NCBI RefSeq assembly: GCF_028765165.1
Contig: NZ_JARADB010000002.1
Location: 992,001-1,056,000, forward strand
Source of the DNA: Paenibacillus sp. MAHUQ-63
GTDB taxonomy: Bacteria; Bacillota; Bacilli; Paenibacillales; NBRC-103111
DNA: 64,000 bases
Reading direction: 5' to 3'
In this document: one piece after another, positions 42,090 through 49,756 of the stretch
Layout of the letters: each line of letters starts with the position of its first letter
How positions within the stretch are numbered: position 1 is the stretch's first letter
Notes under the pieces: model-generated
The model's input: the letters and a program-made list of their open reading frames with translations, nothing else
Told to the model about the DNA's origin: nothing
Databases searched by the model: none
Position numbers and translations under genes: made by a program

Positions 42090-42282
42090 GCGTAACTGGA
42101 ATTTCTCCCGTTATTCGCGAAAAATTAGCCCAGTTGTACGAATAAAGGGAATTCCTCCCCGTCCCCATTTCGCGTAAAGGCTGCGAGTACGGGCTGAATA
42201 ACGGGAGGAATTCCTGTTATTCAGCATTCGAGGATCCGCCAGGCTGCATGTAACAGGAGAAATTCCGTCTATGGGCGGGACT
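42090..42282. repeat. dispersed inverted-motif repeat block (same family as 22.3 kb)
   Basis: The gene-free stretch 41947-42336 contains GCGTAACTGGAATTTCTCC at 42090, the same opening as the blocks at 22274 and 22679. It is followed by related motifs GGGAATTCCTCCCC, GGGAGGAATTCCTGTTATTC and TAACAGGAGAAATTCC in alternating orientation. A near-perfect palindrome at 42194-42224 has outer arms CTGAATAAC/GTTATTCAG and inner AGGAATTCCT. No gene is visible. Confidence 0.75.
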
Positions 42283-42336
42283 CTCGGTTGAGGCTTGGCT
42301 CTATTGGAGGAGCCGTGCTTTTTTGCCGTATGCGGC

Positions 42337-43092
42337 CTAAGCGTCTACCGCCGCCAGCTCGGCAATTCGATCATTCACATTTCCTGTGAATAGGCCGCCA
42401 TGGTAGCAAATCACAGACTCGATGTCATACTGGGTAAATTTACGAAGCGAGGCTGCCGCTAATTCGTAGTCCACACAATAGGAGGGGATCGGGCCCATAA
42501 GCTGACCATCCGACACGACCAGGGCATCCGCAGCGATCAGTGTTTTGCTAGGGATGTGGTAGAAGCTCAAATGACCGGGCGTATGGCCGGGAGTTTCAAT
42601 GGCCATGAGACCGCCTCCGTAGGGCAGGTGCTCGCCGTCTTGGATAAGCCCGTGGACGCGGCCTCTCGGAGGATTCTCGAGTACTGCCCGGAAGGCGGCC
42701 CGCCATTCAGGCGACACATGGGCCGGCAGGTTGGCGACCGCCTGGTCGATGGCTTCCGGGGTAACCTTGATCAACCTGTGATCCCCTTCGATATACGGTT
42801 TCTCCACTTCACTTGCAAGTACACGAAGTTGCTCCGGAAATTCACTTAGGAATGTCGGCAAACTCCCGATATGATCTATATCCTGATGGGTAATGATAAT
42901 CGTGTGCAGGTCTTGCAGCGGCACTTGATGCACGTCGAAGGCTTGACGAAACAAGGGGAAAGTTCCGGGATATCCGGTGTCCACCAAGACCGCGCCATGT
43001 TCATCGTGCAGCAATGTCGGGTAGATGACGTCGGTTCTCCCCATGACAGGCACAGCAAGCTCCAACATGTAAATTCCGTTTGCGATTCGCAT
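42337..43092 (-). CDS. MBL-fold metallo-hydrolase (HxDxDH variant)
   Basis: 251 residues from the ATG at 43092, 5 nt after GGAGGG; an in-frame ATG at 43140 lacks an RBS. The metal motif is THQDIDHIGS near 67-76, the HxDxDH variant rather than HxHxDH. Further ligands: ETPGHTPGHLSFY near 168, AADAL near 186 and CYHGG near 235. Similar proteins are annotated as lactonase/glyoxalase-like hydrolases. Expressed from a consensus promoter. Confidence 0.88.
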   Translation of the reverse strand: MRIANGIYMLELAVPVMGRTDVIYPTLLHDEHGAVLVDTGYPGTFPLFRQAFDVHQVPLQDLHTIIITHQDIDHIGSLPTFLSEFPEQLRVLASEVEKPYIEGDHRLIKVTPEAIDQAVANLPAHVSPEWRAAFRAVLENPPRGRVHGLIQDGEHLPYGGGLMAIETPGHTPGHLSFYHIPSKTLIAADALVVSDGQLMGPIPSYCVDYELAAASLRKFTQYDIESVICYHGGLFTGNVNDRIAELAAVDA

Positions 43093-43176
43093 AGGATCCC
43101 TCCAAATATGATCATGAATAGAAAACAACATGGTTATCATACTTAGAGAGGAGGTGTGAAGTCAATAAAATATTTT

Positions 43177-43205
43177 ATTATACCACATTATCAGCATAAA
43201 GTCAA
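43177..43205 (-). promoter_or_regulatory. sigma-A promoter of the MBL gene
   Basis: Read on the minus strand: TTGACT, a 17-bp spacer, TATAAT; a near-consensus promoter with a 78-nt untranslated leader. Confidence 0.82.
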
Positions 43206-43293
43206 GTGAAACTTTCCACCCTACCCCCCGACAAAATTTTGTCCATTTTTTGATCAACGTGTGAATAAAATATGAACATTTTTTTAAGATTTG

Positions 43294-43302
43294 TGCTATA
43301 AT
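43294..43302 (+). promoter_or_regulatory. extended -10 promoter of the 88-residue membrane protein
   Basis: TGC TATAAT, 42 bp before the start codon, in an AT-rich stretch; -35 unclear. Confidence 0.6.
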
Positions 43303-43343
43303 AAATTTATAAGACTTTAACATCTGAGTTTGGAGTGATAATA

Positions 43344-43610
43344 ATGGCGGTTAGAACAGTTTCGGTTAGTAACGTTAACAATGAACGCAGTGAACGTGAT
43401 GTGTTGCCATTAGTGAAGTTAATGACAATCGCGGCATGGGCTTTGCTTGGCATAGGATTGCTATTAAGCTTAATTAATTTGGATCATTTCAGTGACCGTA
43501 ACCCTTCATTGATGGTCGGAATTGGTTTCATGGTCGGCAGCGTGCATGTTTATGTGATCCGGACAGCCATTCATTTGGTACACTCCCGGGCAGCATCGAA
43601 GACAGAGTGA
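43344..43610 (+). CDS. small membrane protein, 88 residues
   Basis: ATG at 43344 with TTGGAG 8 nt upstream; a GTG at 43335 overlaps the RBS. Two membrane segments (about 28-50 and 60-82) joined by the polar loop NLDHFSDRNPSL. A polar 25-residue N-terminus lies presumably in the cytosol. No family recognised. Its own promoter and terminator show a separate unit upstream of the quinol oxidase operon. Confidence 0.65.
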   Translation: MAVRTVSVSNVNNERSERDVLPLVKLMTIAAWALLGIGLLLSLINLDHFSDRNPSLMVGIGFMVGSVHVYVIRTAIHLVHSRAASKTE

Positions 43611-43634
43611 ACAAAACCATTTCATGAATAAAAT

Positions 43635-43669
43635 CAGCCTTTCAGGTGAATAACTTGAAGGGCTTTTTG
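43635..43669 (+). terminator. terminator after the 88-residue membrane protein
   Basis: AGCCTTTCAG GTGAATAA CTTGAAGGGCT hairpin with G-U pairs, then TTTTTGG. Confidence 0.7.
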
Positions 43670-43725
43670 GTTTTCATGGATTTTCATACTTTGCTTTATT
43701 AGTCAACAAACGTTGTGTGACATTT

Positions 43726-43740
43726 GTTTTACAGTAAAAC
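43726..43740. promoter_or_regulatory. candidate operator upstream of the quinol oxidase operon
   Basis: GTTTTAC A GTAAAAC, a perfect 7+1+7 palindrome, 145 bp before the first qox gene and just before TTGACG (43757) and TTGTTA-17-TGTACT promoter candidates. Position fits a repressor or activator site; the regulator is unknown. Confidence 0.45.
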
Positions 43741-43884
43741 GTCGATCCTTTGACGTATTTGTTAAGACCTGCTAGCGGCAGTGTACTTTTAAATGAAAAT
43801 TGATATCTTAGTATTAGATAAAAAAGAGCATCTTAAGTAAATATGGAAAGCACTCTTCAGAAAGTGGTTTGGGAGGTTAATTGG

Positions 43885-44877
43885 ATGAAGAAGAGAAAAC
43901 TCGTACAAGCTTTGCTGCCGGTCATGATGATCGCCTTCGTCGTTTTACTGGCTGGCTGCAGCGATCAAGCGATGGTGCTGGATCCCAAAGGTCCTGTCGG
44001 GGCCGAGCAAAGAGATTTGATTTACATTTCCTCGATACTGTGTGCAATTATCCTTATACCGGTACTTGCGATGACGGCGTGGATCGTCTGGAGGTACCGG
44101 GATAAAGAAGGCAATAAGGCTACGTACAAGCCGAATTGGTCTCATAATACGACATTAGAAGTCGTATGGTGGTCGGTGCCGATTATCATCATTGTTACAC
44201 TGGCCGTGATCACGATTCGATATACGTACGCGTTGGAGCCTTCAAAGGCCCTTAAGTCGGAGAAAGACCCGATCACCATTCAAGTCACATCCTTGGATTG
44301 GAAATGGTTGTTCACGTATCCGGAGCTAGGGATCGCTACTGTCAACTATGTGCAGATTCCGGAAGATACGCCGATTAAATTCGAGCTTACGTCGGATGCG
44401 CCGATGAATTCGTTCTGGGTTCCGCAGCTTGGCGGACAAATCTACACGATGTCCGGCATGGCCATGACGCTGTATCTGCAGGCCGATGAGATTGGCCATT
44501 ACTTCGGTACGGGAGCGAATTTCAGCGGAGCTCATTTCGCCGATATGACCTTTGACGTGAATACGACCTCGCGCGCGGATTTTGATGCCTTCGTCGCCAA
44601 AACGAAGAGCGTGCCTACCAAGCTGACGATGGAACGTTATGAAGAACTGGCGAAGCCGAGCAAATCGCCTGGGGTTCTATATTTCTCCTCGATCCCTGAC
44701 GGCTTGTTCGAGAAAATCGTAACGAAATATACGAACGGTCAACCGGCTCACAGCGGTCACGGCGCTTCCAGCTCCGCTGATTCCGCCAAAGATACAGCGA
44801 AATCTTCATCATCAGGCACGAATGCCCCAATGAATCATAATCAAATGGATCATAGTCAAATGAACATGACAAAGTGA
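43885..44877 (+). CDS. qoxA: quinol oxidase subunit II (lipoprotein)
   Basis: 330 residues from the ATG at 43885, 8 nt after GGGAGG. Lipobox LLAGC with Cys25, two membrane helices (about 45-65 and 90-112), then a cupredoxin domain (SLDWKWLFTYPE, SDAPMNSFWVPQLGGQIYTM). The CuA ligands of cytochrome c oxidases are absent, so electrons come from quinol. A Met/His-rich tail (MNHNQMDHSQMNMTK) is unusual and could bind copper. First of four co-transcribed genes encoding the terminal oxidase. Confidence 0.93.
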   Translation: MKKRKLVQALLPVMMIAFVVLLAGCSDQAMVLDPKGPVGAEQRDLIYISSILCAIILIPVLAMTAWIVWRYRDKEGNKATYKPNWSHNTTLEVVWWSVPIIIIVTLAVITIRYTYALEPSKALKSEKDPITIQVTSLDWKWLFTYPELGIATVNYVQIPEDTPIKFELTSDAPMNSFWVPQLGGQIYTMSGMAMTLYLQADEIGHYFGTGANFSGAHFADMTFDVNTTSRADFDAFVAKTKSVPTKLTMERYEELAKPSKSPGVLYFSSIPDGLFEKIVTKYTNGQPAHSGHGASSSADSAKDTAKSSSSGTNAPMNHNQMDHSQMNMTK

Positions 44878-44911
44878 TCGATAGAAAGTTTCATGAAAGG
44901 AAGTTATGCTC

Positions 44912-46885
44912 ATGTTGGATACAATCAAACAGTTCGCATCCGAATTTTTCGTAACGGGCGATCCGCTCATCTTGGGTGCACAGGTAAGTATCGGGCTCTC
45001 GCTCGTCGCCATCATTTTCGTCTTGAGCTACTTTAGGAAATGGGGCTGGCTCTGGCGGGAGTGGCTGACCAGTGTGGATCATAAACGGATCGGGATCATG
45101 TACATCGTCTGTTCGATCCTGATGCTGTTCCGCGGCGGCGTGGACGCCTTGCTGATGCGCTTGCAGCTGGCGATGCCGAATACGGAGTTTCTGCAAGCAG
45201 AACACTATAACGCTATTTTCACAACGCATGGTGTCATCATGATTTTGTTCATGGCGATGCCGCTCATGTTCGGTTTATTTAATATCGTCGTTCCTTTGCA
45301 AATCGGTGCGAGGGACGTTGCGTATCCGTTCTTGAATTCCCTCAGCTTCTGGCTGTTCTTCTGGGGCGCGATGCTGTTCAACGTCTCGTTCGTTATCGGC
45401 GGTTCCCCGGATGCCGGCTGGCTCAGCTATCCGCCGCTCTCAGAGCTTTCGCATAGCCCGGGCGTCGGACAGAACTTCTATATTTGGGGTATTCAAATTT
45501 CCGGTATCGGCAGTTTGGCGACAGGGATCAACTTCATTGTAACGATCCTCAAAATGCGTGCTCCAGGCATGACGCTGATGAAAATGCCGATGTTTACGTG
45601 GTCCGTTTTATCCAGCTGTATTACGATTATTTTCGCCTTCCCGATCTTGACGGTAACGCTCGCACTCTTGTTCCTGGACCGTTTCTTCGGAGCACATTTC
45701 TTCACCCTGGACGGCGGCGGAAATCCGATGATGTATATCAACTTAATCTGGATGTGGGGTCACCCTGAGGTTTACATCGTGGTACTTCCGGCATTCGGGA
45801 TTTTCTCGGAAATTGTCGCGACATTCTCCAAAAAGAAATTGTTCGGCTATAAATCGATGGTATTCGCCATGTTGATTATTTCCTTACTGTCGTTCTTCAC
45901 ATGGGCGCATCACTTCTTCACCATGGGATCCGGAGCGGACGTCAACGCCTTCTTCGCCATCACGACCATGCTGATCGCCATTCCTACGGGGGCGAAAGTA
46001 TTTAACTGGCTGTTCACGATGTACCGCGGTAAAATACGTTTCACGACGCCGATGATGTGGACGATTGCGTTCATTCCTTGTTTCGTCGTCGGGGGGATGA
46101 CCGGGGTCTTGCTGTCGGTTGCGCCGGCTGACTTCCAGTTCCATAACAGCTACTTCCTGATTGCGCATTTCCATCAGGTGCTTATTGGCGGCGTAGCGTT
46201 CGGCTACTTCGCAGGCTTATACTACTGGTGGCCGAAAATGTTCGGCTTCAAGCTCAACGAGCACTTGGGCAAATGGGCGTTCTGGCTGTGGAACATCGGT
46301 TTCTATGTATGTTTCATGCCGCAATATTTCTTAGGATTAGACGGAATGACACGCCGTACGTACACGTACGATTTCGATATGGGCTGGGGGCCGCTCAACC
46401 TGGTGTCCACGATCGGCGGTTTCTTGATGGGGATCGGTTTCTTGTTCCAAGTATGGCAAATCGCTCACTCCATCAAGTTTAGAGAGAAGGACGTGACGGG
46501 AGATCCGTGGGATGGCCGGACGCTGGAATGGTCGATTCCTTCACCTGCGCCGCTCTACAACTTCGCCGTTCTTCCGCAAGTGAAAGATGTCGACGACTGG
46601 TGGGAAACGAAACAGAAAATGCAAGGCAAAGCGGGTAAACAGGCTCCGGCCGTTTATGAACCGATTCATATGCCGAAAAATTCGGCGATACCATTCATCA
46701 AATCGGCATGCTGGTTCTTCGCAGGCTTCGGCTTCGTCTGGGATTGGATGTGGCTGACGATTCCTGCGCTAATCGGTGTCGGAATCTGTATGCTGGCACG
46801 TTCGTTCAGTTACGACACGGATTACTACATTCCGGTAGACGAAATAAAACGTACGGAAGCCGCATTGAAAGGAGCGAAAGTCTAA
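44912..46885 (+). CDS. qoxB: quinol oxidase subunit I
   Basis: 657 residues from the ATG at 44912 (an ATG at 44906 is too close to the RBS). About fourteen helices with haem-copper oxidase features: low-spin haem His in FTTHGVIMILFMAMP near 107, WMWGHPEVYIVVLPAFG near 280 with the Cu-B His and the cross-linked Tyr, THHFF-type AHHFFTMGS near 332, and the haem-a3/a His pair in AHFHQVLIGG near 420. Pumps protons while reducing O2. The stop codon overlaps the next start (TAATG). Confidence 0.95.
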   Translation: MLDTIKQFASEFFVTGDPLILGAQVSIGLSLVAIIFVLSYFRKWGWLWREWLTSVDHKRIGIMYIVCSILMLFRGGVDALLMRLQLAMPNTEFLQAEHYNAIFTTHGVIMILFMAMPLMFGLFNIVVPLQIGARDVAYPFLNSLSFWLFFWGAMLFNVSFVIGGSPDAGWLSYPPLSELSHSPGVGQNFYIWGIQISGIGSLATGINFIVTILKMRAPGMTLMKMPMFTWSVLSSCITIIFAFPILTVTLALLFLDRFFGAHFFTLDGGGNPMMYINLIWMWGHPEVYIVVLPAFGIFSEIVATFSKKKLFGYKSMVFAMLIISLLSFFTWAHHFFTMGSGADVNAFFAITTMLIAIPTGAKVFNWLFTMYRGKIRFTTPMMWTIAFIPCFVVGGMTGVLLSVAPADFQFHNSYFLIAHFHQVLIGGVAFGYFAGLYYWWPKMFGFKLNEHLGKWAFWLWNIGFYVCFMPQYFLGLDGMTRRTYTYDFDMGWGPLNLVSTIGGFLMGIGFLFQVWQIAHSIKFREKDVTGDPWDGRTLEWSIPSPAPLYNFAVLPQVKDVDDWWETKQKMQGKAGKQAPAVYEPIHMPKNSAIPFIKSACWFFAGFGFVWDWMWLTIPALIGVGICMLARSFSYDTDYYIPVDEIKRTEAALKGAKV

Positions 46886-47502
46886 TGGCACATGCAGCCG
46901 CGCACGGTGAGCAGCACGCTCACGAACACGACCATGAACATGATCACGAATCGCTCAAGACGTTCGGGTTCTGGATCTTCCTGATTACCGACGTTATCTT
47001 ATTCGGATCTTTATTTGCCACTTATATGGTTCTCCATCAGAATACGAATGGGGGACCGACGCCGGAAGAGCTGTTCAAGATGCCGGGCATTATTGCCGAG
47101 ACGTTCATCTTGCTTACGTCCTCTTTTACAAGCGGTCTGGCGGTTCTGGGCATGCACAAAGGGAACTTGAAACAGCTGATCGGCTGGTTGGCCGTCACAG
47201 CGCTTCTCGGGGCTTCCTTCGTCGGATTAGAAGTAGCTGAGTTTATTAGCATGGTTAATCATGAGGGAGCGACAATCTCGACAAGCGCATTCTTGTCCGC
47301 CTTCTTCGCCTTGGTAGGGACTCACGGCATGCACGTGTCGGTCGGTCTGATCTGGATGGTAGGACTGATCCTGCAGCTCAGACGCAGAGGCATTACGGCG
47401 GTAACCAAACGGAAAGTGGAAGTCATTTCTTTGTACTGGCATTTCCTTGACGTTGTTTGGATCTTCGTCTTTACAGTCGTTTATTTAATGGGGGTGATGT
47501 AA
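46885..47502 (+). CDS. qoxC: quinol oxidase subunit III
   Basis: 205 residues, five membrane helices. FGFWIFLITDVILFGSLFATY near 30-50 and GTHGMHVSVGLIWM near 150 identify subunit III. The N-terminus is a striking His-rich stretch (HGEQHAHEHDHEHDHE), probably metal-binding. The start overlaps the qoxB stop by one base; GGAG lies 10 nt upstream. Confidence 0.94.
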   Translation: MAHAAAHGEQHAHEHDHEHDHESLKTFGFWIFLITDVILFGSLFATYMVLHQNTNGGPTPEELFKMPGIIAETFILLTSSFTSGLAVLGMHKGNLKQLIGWLAVTALLGASFVGLEVAEFISMVNHEGATISTSAFLSAFFALVGTHGMHVSVGLIWMVGLILQLRRRGITAVTKRKVEVISLYWHFLDVVWIFVFTVVYLMGVM

Positions 47503-47503
47503 G

Positions 47504-47830
47504 ATGAGTCAGCACCATACGGATTCACACGGCAATCACGGACATGGATCGATGAAATCTTATGTCATCGGCTTCGCGCTATCGATTATTTTGACCATCA
47601 TACCGCTGGTAGCGGTCATGAACCATATGATGGGCCGCACAGGAACGCTCATTCTGATTCTGCTTATGGCGATTCTGCAGTTCGTCGTGCAATTGTTCTT
47701 CTTCATGCATGTGAGAGAAGGCGAGAACGCACGCTGGAATATTATGACGTTGATCTTTGGTTTGATCATTCTCATTACCATCGTCGGCGGTTCGATTTGG
47801 ATTATGACTTACAACCAAGTGGCACATTAA
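47504..47830 (+). CDS. qoxD: quinol oxidase subunit IV
   Basis: 108 residues, three membrane helices, His-rich start (HHTDSHGNHGHG). LQFVVQLFFFMHVREGENARW near 66 is the subunit IV signature. Begins 1 bp after qoxC. Last gene of the operon. Confidence 0.93.
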   Translation: MSQHHTDSHGNHGHGSMKSYVIGFALSIILTIIPLVAVMNHMMGRTGTLILILLMAILQFVVQLFFFMHVREGENARWNIMTLIFGLIILITIVGGSIWIMTYNQVAH

Positions 47831-47835
47831 CAGAG

Positions 47836-47881
47836 GAAAGACGCTCCCATCCGCGGTAATCGCGGACGGAGCGTCTTTTTT
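47836..47881 (+). terminator. terminator of the quinol oxidase operon
   Basis: AAAGACGCTCC ... GGAGCGTCTTTTTTT with an inner CCGCG GTAAT CGCGG hairpin; very stable. Confidence 0.88.
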
Positions 47882-47889
47882 TGGTATGA

Positions 47890-48021
47890 TTACGAATTTT
47901 TGTGATGGCGTTCTTTCATTTCGCGCTTCTCTTGTTGGACAGCTTTCTCGCCGAACTGCTCCAAGCGAGAAGGGCTGCCGGCTGGACCATTGTTTTTCGG
48001 CTTGCTGTTTCTCCCACCCAT
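47890..48021 (-). CDS. small basic hydrophilic protein, 43 residues
   Basis: A real-looking short gene. ATG at 48021 follows AGGTGAT by 4 nt; the protein starts MGGRNSKPKNNGPAG and ends EKREMKERHHKNS. It is rich in Lys, Arg, Gln, Asn and Glu with no hydrophobic core, similar in character to small spore-associated or nucleic-acid-binding proteins, but no family is recognised. It lies between the oxidase terminator and the tandem palindromes at 48118, so it may share regulation with the divergent L,D-transpeptidase. Confidence 0.55.
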   Translation of the reverse strand: MGGRNSKPKNNGPAGSPSRLEQFGEKAVQQEKREMKERHHKNS

Positions 48022-48096
48022 CGTAATCACCTCCGTGATTCAGCTTGTGCCATTTGGGGGGCGTTCATGCTGGTGCTTTCAGGAAGCACAAAACAG

Positions 48097-48126
48097 TTGT
48101 CACGCCGCTGCCAAACGTGATACATT
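48097..48126 (+). promoter_or_regulatory. promoter of the L,D-transpeptidase gene
   Basis: TTGTCA at 48097-48102, an 18-bp spacer and TACATT at 48121-48126. The -10 lies inside a perfect palindrome, so a bound repressor would block it. Confidence 0.5.
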
Positions 48127-48151
48127 ATGTATCAGAGATACTAAATGTATC
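48118..48151. promoter_or_regulatory. tandem palindromic operator candidate
   Basis: TGATACAT T ATGTATCA at 48118-48134 is a perfect 8+1+8 palindrome; GATAC TAAAT GTATC follows at 48137-48151. Centres are about 18 bp apart, nearly two helical turns. Flanking CGTGAT/ATCACG extends the symmetry. Confidence 0.55.
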
Positions 48152-48199
48152 GAACATCACGAATGAGACAAGCCAATTTATGGAATGGAGAGGAGCCGA

Positions 48200-49681
48200 A
48201 TGATCCGCCACAATCAACGCTTTCGCAACCATCTCGATGACCATCTCATTCATTTGCGCAAAAACTTGTTCATCTCTCCGTCCGATCCGATGTATCACGA
48301 GAAAGTGATCCGTTATTTGGATGCGACCTCTCCGGAAGCTCATTTCAAGATCGGGCAAAAATTTCACGGAAAAGGGAATATGAAACGGGCCGTATTTCAT
48401 TACAAAGAAGTGCTGCGGACGTATCCGTCCCCGTTCTATTCCGCGGCTAACCGGGCCCTGCGTCAGATTGAAGCGGAGCAATCCGCGCATGCGCTTCAAC
48501 TGCAGCAAGCTTTTCCGGATGAACGCAAGAGGCTTCTGCCGCCATTCCTGAAGACGCTGCTTATCGTCCTGCTTGTGTTGAATGTTCTGATCGTGCTGTT
48601 ATTTGCCGGCCGGCAGCCTCTCTATAAGACGATCTCGGCGATGAAAGAATGGGGGACAGGGAGTATGATCACGTATGAAACGGTCGACGCCCCGTTCGTT
48701 CTGTACATAGCGCCCGAGACGCAGGAGAAAGCAATAGAATCAGAGCTGCACAAGATGGCATTGGAGCTGGCCAAGGAGATGCCGAAGACGAACATCGTCA
48801 TCTACGGCGTCGTTTCCCTTGACGCTGCGAATCAAGGGAAGACCTTGCTGTTAAGGGATCAACAGCTTGCCGCAAGCGCAATCGTCGTGGCGCAGTATCA
48901 TCCGGAGACGGACGATGCGGTCCGTATCCGTTTCATGAACGCCGAATTTGAAAAGCACCAACCGCTTAACGCGATTGGTGCTAATTTAGTTCGGACGGCT
49001 CTGGAAGCCTACGTCAAGGATCATGGAAGCGCGCCAGAACGTCTGGAGGCGCTGCTTGGCGATTATCCGAACAACTACTTAAGCTTTATTCCACTCGAGG
49101 CTTCAACGGGCTCTAACGGCGTTATAACGGCTTATAACGGTCAAGGCGGTTGGGTCTATGATGCCGCTGCGGCTGATCCGGCACGCAGATTTTACGCCAA
49201 TACCGCTGCAGGACCGAATTGGCCGTACGCACCGGTGCATATAGAGATCAATAAAGCGGCGCACCAGTTAAGATTGGTTAGCGGTGAGTATGTCCTTTGG
49301 GACAAAACGATCGGGCTTGGCGCCGATGACCGTACGCCGCAGGGAGATTATATCGTACAGGACCGCGTCAAACAGCCGCGGGGCAGCCATCCCCAAGTCT
49401 ACGGAGAGGCGGGGCTCGGGCTCGGGTCCATCGCGCTGCACGGCACCTATGATGAAAGCTCGATCGGAGCTAATAAATCGCTGGGCTGCGTCCGGTTGTC
49501 GAATGAAGATGTGCAGCAGCTGTTCCCTTGGGTCCCGAAAGGGGCACAAGTGCAGATTCAAGCTTCGGCTTGGAGCTCCGCTAGCTTGCAGCCCGTTGCA
49601 GGCGCCGAACGGCTCGTTCCGGCCGTTCGGAACGGGCCGGACGAGTCTCCGGAGCGCGTTGTATTCCACTGGCTTGGATAG
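48200..49681 (+). CDS. membrane-anchored L,D-transpeptidase (YkuD domain)
   Basis: 493 residues from the ATG at 48200, right after GGAGAGGAG. A cytosolic 115-residue N-terminus with a TPR-like pair of helices (KIGQKFHGKGNMKRAVFHY) precedes one membrane helix at 116-137. A middle extracytoplasmic region follows. The YkuD catalytic domain lies near 345-460 with active-site His in IALHGTYDESSIG near 413 and Cys in KSLGCVRLSN near 429. Makes 3-3 crosslinks or attaches proteins to peptidoglycan. A cytosolic TPR-like head on such an enzyme is unusual. Confidence 0.88.
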   Translation: MIRHNQRFRNHLDDHLIHLRKNLFISPSDPMYHEKVIRYLDATSPEAHFKIGQKFHGKGNMKRAVFHYKEVLRTYPSPFYSAANRALRQIEAEQSAHALQLQQAFPDERKRLLPPFLKTLLIVLLVLNVLIVLLFAGRQPLYKTISAMKEWGTGSMITYETVDAPFVLYIAPETQEKAIESELHKMALELAKEMPKTNIVIYGVVSLDAANQGKTLLLRDQQLAASAIVVAQYHPETDDAVRIRFMNAEFEKHQPLNAIGANLVRTALEAYVKDHGSAPERLEALLGDYPNNYLSFIPLEASTGSNGVITAYNGQGGWVYDAAAADPARRFYANTAAGPNWPYAPVHIEINKAAHQLRLVSGEYVLWDKTIGLGADDRTPQGDYIVQDRVKQPRGSHPQVYGEAGLGLGSIALHGTYDESSIGANKSLGCVRLSNEDVQQLFPWVPKGAQVQIQASAWSSASLQPVAGAERLVPAVRNGPDESPERVVFHWLG

Positions 49682-49712
49682 CGTGCCGTTATCGTTAATG
49701 TCATTACAGAAA

Positions 49713-49754
49713 AGCAGCCGAAGCACCCTTCCGGGCAGCTTCGGCTGCTTATTT
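49713..49754. terminator. bidirectional terminator
   Basis: AAGCAGCCGAAGC ... GCTTCGGCTGCTT, 13-bp perfect stem; shared by the L,D-transpeptidase gene and the convergent aminopeptidase gene. Confidence 0.82.
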
Positions 49755-49756
49755 CA

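Noticed and set aside
43885-44877. Cytochrome c oxidase subunit II
   Set aside because: The CuA ligand pattern (Cys-x3-Cys-x3-His) is absent, so the complex is a quinol oxidase.
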